The position numbers and the translations under genes were made by a program. Source: an uncultured Clostridia bacterium (GTDB lineage: Bacteria; Bacillota; Clostridia; Oscillospirales; Ruminococcaceae). Taken from it: a stretch of 9,857 bases of DNA. Location of the stretch: contig CANCXY010000121.1 in NCBI GenBank assembly GCA_947381875.1, forward strand, positions 1 through 9,857. Reading direction: 5' to 3'. This document shows positions 6,326-9,857 of the stretch, piece by piece. Each line of letters starts with the position of its first letter. Position 1 is the stretch's first letter. The notes below the pieces were generated by a model. It saw only the letters and a program-made list of their open reading frames with translations, ran no database searches and was not told where the DNA came from.

Positions 6326-7402
6326 TTAAAAAACTTCTTCGATCACGCCGCCGCCGCGCACAAACCCGCCCTCATACAGCACAGCCGCCTGCCCTGGGGC
6401 GGGGGCGCGCTGGGGTTCGTCGAAGCGCAGGACGGTGCGCGCGCCCGCCTGTTCGAGCGTGCAGGGCGCGGCGAGGGCGCGGCTGCGCACCTTCACGCCA
6501 TAGCGCTGGCCCGGACAGAGGGGCTTGCCGTCGGCGCGGGCCGCGTCCTTCAAAACAACGCCCGCAAAAAATTCATCCCCGCCGCGCGCAAGCTCGATGT
6601 TGCCGTCCTCCCGGATACGCCGCACATACAGCGGGTCGCCGTAGGCGATGCCGAGGCCCTTGCGCTGGCCGACTGTGTAGTGCGAAACGCCCTTATGCGA
6701 CCCCAGGTCCTCCCCGTCGGGGCCGATAAAGCGCCCTTCGCGCGGCAGAGCGCCCCGCGCGGCGATATAAGCCGCGTAGCCGCCGTCCGGGATGAAGCAT
6801 ATCTCCTGACTGTCCGGCGCATCGGCGCAGTCGAGCCCCGCCTGGGCGGCGATGGCGCGCACATCGTCCTTTTCAAATTCGCCAATGGGCAGGCACAGGC
6901 GGGCAAGTATCTCCTGCGGCAGGCCGTAGAGCATATAGCTCTGGTCGCGCGCGGCGCTCAGGGCGGTATGGATGTAATAAAAGCCGTCTTCTTCCTCCAC
7001 GCGGGCATAGTGGCCCGTAGCAATCAGGCGGATGCCCAGTCGATCCGCCACGCGCGCCAAGGCGGCGAATTTGACGCGCGGATTGCACATCGTACAGGGG
7101 CTTGGCGTGCGTCCCGCGCAGTATTCGGCGCAGAAGGGCGCAATCACCTCCTGCTCGAACGCTTCGGCGCAGTCCTCCATCTCCAGCGGCACATGGAGCT
7201 GTGCCGCCGTTGCCTGCGCCGCTCGCACCGCCGCCTCGTGCGCGGGGGAAAACCGGAACACGACCGCGTGTACGTCAAAGCCTTGGTCGCGCAGGACCTG
7301 TACGCACACCGCGGAATCTACGCCGCCGGACATTGCCACAAGGATGGGATCCTGATGCTCAAACGTGCCAAAGCCGTCGCCGCCGCATATTTCGTCCGCC
7401 AT
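6326..7402 (-). CDS. mnmA: tRNA-specific 2-thiouridylase MnmA
   Basis: It adenylates C2 of wobble uridine 34 in tRNA(Lys), tRNA(Glu) and tRNA(Gln), then replaces the oxygen with sulfur supplied by a cysteine desulfurase, giving 2-thiouridine. The 358-residue product has the PP-loop SGGVDS at 25-30, the first catalytic Cys106 in PSPCTMCNPRVKF (100-112), ATGHYARV (128-135), RDQSYMLYGL (152-161), the second catalytic Cys202 in DSQEICFIPD (197-206), and GQRKGLGIAYGDPLYV in the central domain. Length is normal. Start ATG 7402-7400 is chosen because AAGGGGAG stands 8 nt upstream; the longer frame to 7528 would translate through a perfect hairpin. A short N-terminal extension (DEICGGDGFGTFEHQ) precedes the first strand. 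It lies downstream of iscS and iscU on the same strand, so its sulfur donor is probably the neighbouring IscS. Identification is firm. Confidence 0.96.
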   Translation of the reverse strand: MADEICGGDGFGTFEHQDPILVAMSGGVDSAVCVQVLRDQGFDVHAVVFRFSPAHEAAVRAAQATAAQLHVPLEMEDCAEAFEQEVIAPFCAEYCAGRTPSPCTMCNPRVKFAALARVADRLGIRLIATGHYARVEEEDGFYYIHTALSAARDQSYMLYGLPQEILARLCLPIGEFEKDDVRAIAAQAGLDCADAPDSQEICFIPDGGYAAYIAARGALPREGRFIGPDGEDLGSHKGVSHYTVGQRKGLGIAYGDPLYVRRIREDGNIELARGGDEFFAGVVLKDAARADGKPLCPGQRYGVKVRSRALAAPCTLEQAGARTVLRFDEPQRAPAPGQAAVLYEGGFVRGGGVIEEVF

Positions 7403-7493
7403 AAACCAAGCTCCCCTTTCGCTTTTCCCATATATGGCCCGCCCGGCGCAAAGCCGGACAGGCATGTCTTTTTGGGAGCGTCCAGATATTTCC

Positions 7494-7526
7494 GTGTGTT
7501 CCCCGCCCTTCAGGCGGGGAACACAC
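7494..7526 (-). terminator. Perfect 14-bp GC hairpin between iscU and mnmA
   Basis: GTGTGTTCCCCGCC (7507-7494 side) and GGCGGGGAACACAC form a perfect 14-bp stem with a 5-nt loop (TGAAG on the minus strand). It starts 27 nt after the iscU stop and ends 91 nt before the mnmA start. There is no U-run on either strand, so it is not a textbook intrinsic terminator. It may partly terminate, block 3' decay of the iscS-iscU message, or be a processing site. The structure is certain and its role is open. Confidence 0.5.
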
Positions 7527-7553
7527 AAAGACCTTCGGCGCCCCTCTTTTTTC

Positions 7554-7985
7554 CTATATCCCGCACGCGCAGGCGTGGCAGTCCTCCGTCAGTTTGCCGA
7601 CAATCGGCTCCGGGTCGACGCCCTGACGGCGGTAGTAATCCGACAGCGCGGCCTTGACCGCCTGCTCCGCCAATACGCTGCAATGCAGCTTGACGGGGGG
7701 TAGGCCATCCAACGCCTCTACAACGGCCTGGTTCGTCAGCTTCAGCGCGTCGTCTACCGATTTGCCCTTGATCATCTCGGTGGCGATGCTGGAAGTAGCA
7801 ATGGCCGCACCGCAGCCGAAAGTCTTGAACTTTACGTCCGTAATGACGTTGTTCTCGATCTTCAGCGACATTTTCATGATATCTCCGCATTTGGGGTTGC
7901 CTACCTCGCCCACGCCGTCGGCGTTTTCAATCTCGCCCACGTTGCGGGGGTTTGCGAAATGGTCCATTACTTTTGCACTGTACAT
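7554..7985 (-). CDS. iscU: Iron-sulfur cluster assembly scaffold, IscU/NifU N-terminal type
   Basis: It assembles [2Fe-2S]/[4Fe-4S] clusters from iron and the persulfide sulfur of the desulfurase, then passes them to apoproteins in the cytosol. The 143 residues match the NifU N-terminal domain: opening MYSAKVMDHFANPRNVGEI, then the cluster ligands Cys33 and Asp35 in GNPKCGD (29-35), Cys58 in FGCGAAIATSS (56-66) and Cys102 in LHCSVLAEQA (100-109). It lacks the middle and C-terminal NifU domains. The LPPVK segment at 95-99 corresponds to the Hsc70-recognition LPPVK of IscU, though no hscBA is in the window. An extra tail ends in DCHACACGI with three cysteines (136, 139, 141). Start ATG 7985-7983 has AAGGA 8 nt upstream. 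It follows iscS by 42 bp in the same direction, the usual pairing. Also named nifU in clostridial genomes. Confidence 0.93.
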   Translation of the reverse strand: MYSAKVMDHFANPRNVGEIENADGVGEVGNPKCGDIMKMSLKIENNVITDVKFKTFGCGAAIATSSIATEMIKGKSVDDALKLTNQAVVEALDGLPPVKLHCSVLAEQAVKAALSDYYRRQGVDPEPIVGKLTEDCHACACGI

Positions 7986-8027
7986 TCCCTTGTTCCTTCT
8001 TTCCCTATCTGTAAAACATCTGAAAAT

Positions 8028-9206
8028 CTACTGCGCGGGCCGCCACAGCGGGCTGCGTTTGCGCACTTCGGGCACAATCTTGTCCAGCGCCGCACAAATC
8101 GCTTTGGCGTCTTCCATCGTGTTCTGCACGCCAAAGCTGATGCGCAGGCTGCAATGGGCGATCTCATGCGGCAGGCCGATGGCCAACAGTACATGGCTTG
8201 GGTCCAGGCTGCCGGAAGCGCACGCGGAACCAGAGGAAGCGCAGATGCCGTGCATATCGAGCATCAGCAGCAGGCTTTCGCCCTCCGCCGCCGTAAAGCT
8301 GGCGTTCACGTTGTTGGGCAGGCGGCGCGTGCCGTCCAGCGGGCCGTTAATCTTCACCTGCGGCATGGCTTTGATATGCGCCAGCACATAGTCGCGCATT
8401 TCCGTAAGCTGGACGCGCTTTTCTTCCAAACGGCCCACGGCAATATCCAGCGCCGTCGCGAGGCCGACGATGCCCGCCACGTTCTCCGTGCCCGCGCGCC
8501 GTCCGCGCTCCTGCGCGCCGCCGTCCAGGAAATTAAACGGCAAAATGCCCTTGCGCACATACAGCGCGCCCACGCCCTTGGGGCCGTTGAATTTGTGCGC
8601 CGAAAGGCTGAGCATATCGACCGGCAGCGTGTGGCAGTCGATGGGCACCGCGCCGACGGCCTGCACGGCGTCCGTATGGAACCAGACGCCATACTTTTTA
8701 CATATCTCGCCAATCGCCTCGATCGGCTCGATCGTCCCGATCTCGTTGTTGGCGTACATGATGGTGACAAGCGCCGTATCCGGGCGGATTGCGGCCTCCA
8801 CGTCCGCCGGGTTTACAAAGCCCTCGGCGTCGACGGGCAGGTATGTCACCTCAAAGCCCTCGCGTTCCAGCGCTTTCATGGAATGCAGCACCGCGTGATG
8901 CTCAATGCTGCTGGTGATGAGGTGCTTTTTCCCCTTCTGCGCCATTTTGCGCGCTGTGCCTTTGATGGCCCAGTTGTCCGCCTCCGAACCACAGCTTGTA
9001 AAGTACAGCTCGTTGGTGTCGCAGCCCAGCGCGCGGGCCGCTTTCTCACGCGCGGCAGCCAGTGCGTCTCCCGCCACGGAACCCACGGAATAGAAGATGC
9101 TGGACGGGTTGCCGTACTGTTCACAGAAATAGGGCGTCATTGCCTCCAGAACGGGCTTGGATACCGGCGTAGTGGCGGCGTTGTCCACATAGATGATCTT
9201 ACTCAA
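8028..9206 (-). CDS. iscS: Cysteine desulfurase, NifS/IscS family
   Basis: PLP enzyme converting L-cysteine to alanine with an enzyme persulfide, feeding sulfur to the IscU scaffold and, here, probably to MnmA. The 392 residues show the NifS opening KIIYVDNAATTP (3-14), His103-His104 in SIEHHAVL, the cofactor pocket FHTDAVQAVG (176-185), the Schiff-base lysine Lys205 in SAHKFNGPKG (202-211), and the catalytic Cys339 in SSGSACASG (334-342). Long loop and length fit group I (IscS/NifS). The start is uncertain: TTG 9206-9204 gives MSKIIYVD and has AAGGTGA 5 nt upstream, whereas in-frame GTG 9215-9213 adds three residues, has only a weak AAGG 4 nt away and is itself part of the better ribosome site. 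It has its own promoter and is followed by iscU. No Rrf2/IscR-type regulator gene is adjacent. Function is firm; the start is moderately sure. Confidence 0.94.
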   Translation of the reverse strand: MSKIIYVDNAATTPVSKPVLEAMTPYFCEQYGNPSSIFYSVGSVAGDALAAAREKAARALGCDTNELYFTSCGSEADNWAIKGTARKMAQKGKKHLITSSIEHHAVLHSMKALEREGFEVTYLPVDAEGFVNPADVEAAIRPDTALVTIMYANNEIGTIEPIEAIGEICKKYGVWFHTDAVQAVGAVPIDCHTLPVDMLSLSAHKFNGPKGVGALYVRKGILPFNFLDGGAQERGRRAGTENVAGIVGLATALDIAVGRLEEKRVQLTEMRDYVLAHIKAMPQVKINGPLDGTRRLPNNVNASFTAAEGESLLLMLDMHGICASSGSACASGSLDPSHVLLAIGLPHEIAHCSLRISFGVQNTMEDAKAICAALDKIVPEVRKRSPLWRPAQ

Positions 9207-9211
9207 ACTGT

Positions 9212-9218
9212 TCACCTT
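9212..9218 (-). promoter_or_regulatory. Ribosome binding site that favours the iscS TTG start
   Basis: AAGGTGA on the minus strand (9218-9212) ends 5 nt before TTG 9206-9204, the usual geometry for a site of the AGGAGGTGA type. The competing GTG 9215-9213 lies within this site. This is why the shorter protein is chosen. Confidence 0.45.
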
Positions 9219-9231
9219 GCCTTATATTGAG

Positions 9232-9303
9232 GACCCCGTGATGTGCGGGGCCGGGATGATGATATGCCTTTGCTTCCCTCCGACAGAAACAGGATATCCG
9301 GCC
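9232..9303 (-). promoter_or_regulatory. Structured 5' leader of iscS
   Basis: The predicted leader is about 97 nt. GGCCCCG (9252-9246) can pair with CGGGGTC (9238-9232), 7 bp with one G-U and a 7-nt loop, ending 13 nt before the ribosome site. GGCCGG at the 5' end (9303-9298) can instead pair with CCGGCC (9254-9249), which shares bases with the first stem, so the two helices exclude each other. I match this to no known riboswitch or protein-binding leader. Confidence 0.35.
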
Positions 9304-9309
9304 ATATTT

Positions 9310-9338
9310 ATTATATACCTTTTTGGTGTGATTTGCAA
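9310..9338 (-). promoter_or_regulatory. Strong sigma-A-type promoter for iscS-iscU(-mnmA)
   Basis: On the minus strand TTGCAA (9338-9333; 5 of 6) and TATAAT (9315-9310; 6 of 6) are separated by 17 bp. Transcription would begin near 9303. The -35 box starts 15 nt after the rnhA stop, with no terminator in between, so read-through from rnhA is also possible. I see no clear Rrf2-type operator overlapping it. Confidence 0.8.
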
Positions 9339-9352
9339 CAGGTATTCGAGGT

Positions 9353-9793
9353 TTATTTCCTGAATTTGGCGGTTTCCGCGACGGCCATCGCGTCGCACCG
9401 CTCGTTTTCCGGGTGGCCCGCATGGCCCTTAATCCACTGGTAATGAAAAACGTGCCCTTCGCACAGGTCCAGCAGGCGCGCCCAGAGGTCGCTGTTCAGC
9501 GCAGGTTTTTTATCGCTTTTCACCCAGCCTCTCGCGCGCCAACCCCTGGCCCAGCCTTTGGAAAGGCCGTCCATGACATATTTGGAGTCGCTGCAAAGCG
9601 TGATCTCGCACGGTTCGCGTACAAGCTCCAGCGCCCGGATTACGCCGGTAAGCTCCATACGGTTATTGGTGGTGGCGGCCTCCCCGCCGGAGATCTCCCT
9701 GCGGTGCCCCTGATAGGTAAGCACCGCCCCCCAGCCGCCCGGCCCGGGGTTGCCGCTGCACGCGCCGTCTGTATAGATGGTGATCTGTTTCAT
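9353..9793 (-). CDS. rnhA: Ribonuclease HI
   Basis: It cleaves the RNA strand of RNA-DNA hybrids, removing R-loops and primer remnants; cytosolic and Mg2+-dependent. The 146-residue product aligns closely with the E. coli enzyme in motif order: Asp9 in YTDGACSGNPGPGGWG (7-22), Glu47 in NNRMEL (43-48), Asp69 in SDSKYV (68-73), the basic-protrusion region GWARGWRARGWVKSDKKP (80-97), and His124 and Asp134 in KGHAGHPENERCD (122-134). All four acidic catalytic residues and the catalytic His are present. Start ATG 9793-9791 has AGGAG 8 nt upstream and gives the standard MKQITIYTDGA opening; the open frame beyond it runs through two hairpins and is discounted. It stops (TAA) 15 nt before the iscS promoter. 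Whether it heads a transcript or ends one cannot be told, since the window ends 64 bp upstream. Confidence 0.96.
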   Translation of the reverse strand: MKQITIYTDGACSGNPGPGGWGAVLTYQGHRREISGGEAATTNNRMELTGVIRALELVREPCEITLCSDSKYVMDGLSKGWARGWRARGWVKSDKKPALNSDLWARLLDLCEGHVFHYQWIKGHAGHPENERCDAMAVAETAKFRK

Positions 9794-9807
9794 AAACGTC
9801 TCTCCTG

Positions 9808-9846
9808 CCGGGCGCTGCCCGGACCTGCCAGAGGCTCTGCCTCTGG
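9808..9846 (-). repeat. Two tandem perfect GC hairpins before rnhA, repeat-like
   Basis: On the minus strand CCAGAGGC-AGA-GCCTCTGG (9846-9828) is an 8-bp stem with a 3-nt loop. Five bases later CCGGGC-AGC-GCCCGG (9822-9808) is a 6-bp stem with a 3-nt loop. The second ends just before the rnhA ribosome site (AGGAG). The paired layout, with GTCCAGAGG and GGGCAGCGCCC signatures, resembles dispersed intergenic hairpin elements I recall from GC-rich clostridial genomes. Membership in such a family is inference. Confidence 0.55.
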
Positions 9847-9857
9847 ACTCCGCCAAA

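Noticed and set aside
6305..6340. AAGTT...AACTT followed by T residues after the mnmA stop, as a terminator
   Set aside because: Only about 5 A/T-rich base pairs can form, and it overlaps the gamma promoter. It is too weak to call.
7429..7438. CCATATATGG, a 10-bp palindrome before mnmA
   Set aside because: It is short, sits without a recognisable promoter, and resembles a eukaryotic CArG box only by chance.
5759..7657. A 632-codon open frame on the plus strand across mnmA, the gamma gene and nearby gaps
   Set aside because: It lies antisense to firmly identified genes, runs through non-coding gaps, and its product (His/Arg/Ala-rich) resembles no family. Long antisense frames are common in GC-rich coding DNA.
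9222..9305. A 27-codon open frame in the iscS leader (ATG 9305, TAA 9224-9222) as a leader peptide
   Set aside because: Its ATG falls at or before the predicted transcription start, has no ribosome site, and the peptide shows no run of Cys or other regulatory codons.
1..9857. CRISPR array, insertion sequence, prophage, tRNA or defence cluster
   Set aside because: I saw no direct repeat array, transposase, integrase, attachment-site repeat, tRNA cloverleaf or defence-type domain on either strand. The genes are housekeeping families on one strand.

Overview
The window is a compact stretch of bacterial chromosome with every supportable gene on the minus strand, so it reads from right to left. 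The high GC content, strong AGGAGG-type ribosome binding sites, sigma-A-type promoters, a ThyX-type thymidylate synthase, NifS/NifU-type iron-sulfur genes, a PcrA helicase with a C-terminal Tudor-like domain and a biotin-dependent sodium-pump decarboxylase together suggest a GC-rich member of the Bacillota, class Clostridia (for example a gut Oscillospirales or Christensenellales relative). That placement is inferred from gene families and style. No rRNA or other phylogenetic marker is present.

Layout in the direction of transcription. (1) At the right edge, two tandem GC hairpins precede rnhA (RNase HI, 9793-9353). (2) A strong promoter just after rnhA and a short structured leader precede iscS (cysteine desulfurase, 9206-8028) and an IscU/NifU-type scaffold (7985-7554). 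After a 151-bp gap with a perfect 14-bp hairpin comes mnmA (tRNA 2-thiouridylase, 7402-6326). IscS supplies sulfur both to the IscU scaffold and to MnmA for thiolating wobble uridine 34, so these three genes form a sulfur-trafficking unit. (3) A near-consensus promoter with a 20-bp perfect palindrome over its -10 box drives two membrane genes, the gamma (6238-5816) and beta (5796-4600) subunits of a sodium-translocating decarboxylase. The alpha carboxyltransferase and biotin carrier are not in the window. A GC hairpin follows beta. (4) A 339-bp non-coding gap holds a likely extended -10 promoter for the last group: pcrA (4260-1723), thyX (1726-935), tmk (950-288) and a truncated unknown gene (281 to the left edge). 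These four overlap or nearly abut, and thyX with tmk makes dTDP from dUMP.

This is mostly a conserved housekeeping region. I see no mobile element, CRISPR array, toxin-antitoxin pair, prophage or defence system, and no convincing undescribed multi-gene system. The points worth a second look are regulatory: the palindrome over the gamma-subunit promoter, mutually exclusive helices in the iscS leader, the perfect hairpin between iscU and mnmA, and the paired hairpins before rnhA, which resemble a dispersed intergenic repeat. The protein-level oddities are a PcrA insertion, a cysteine-rich IscU tail, an orphan beta/gamma pump pair and the unidentified gene after tmk.
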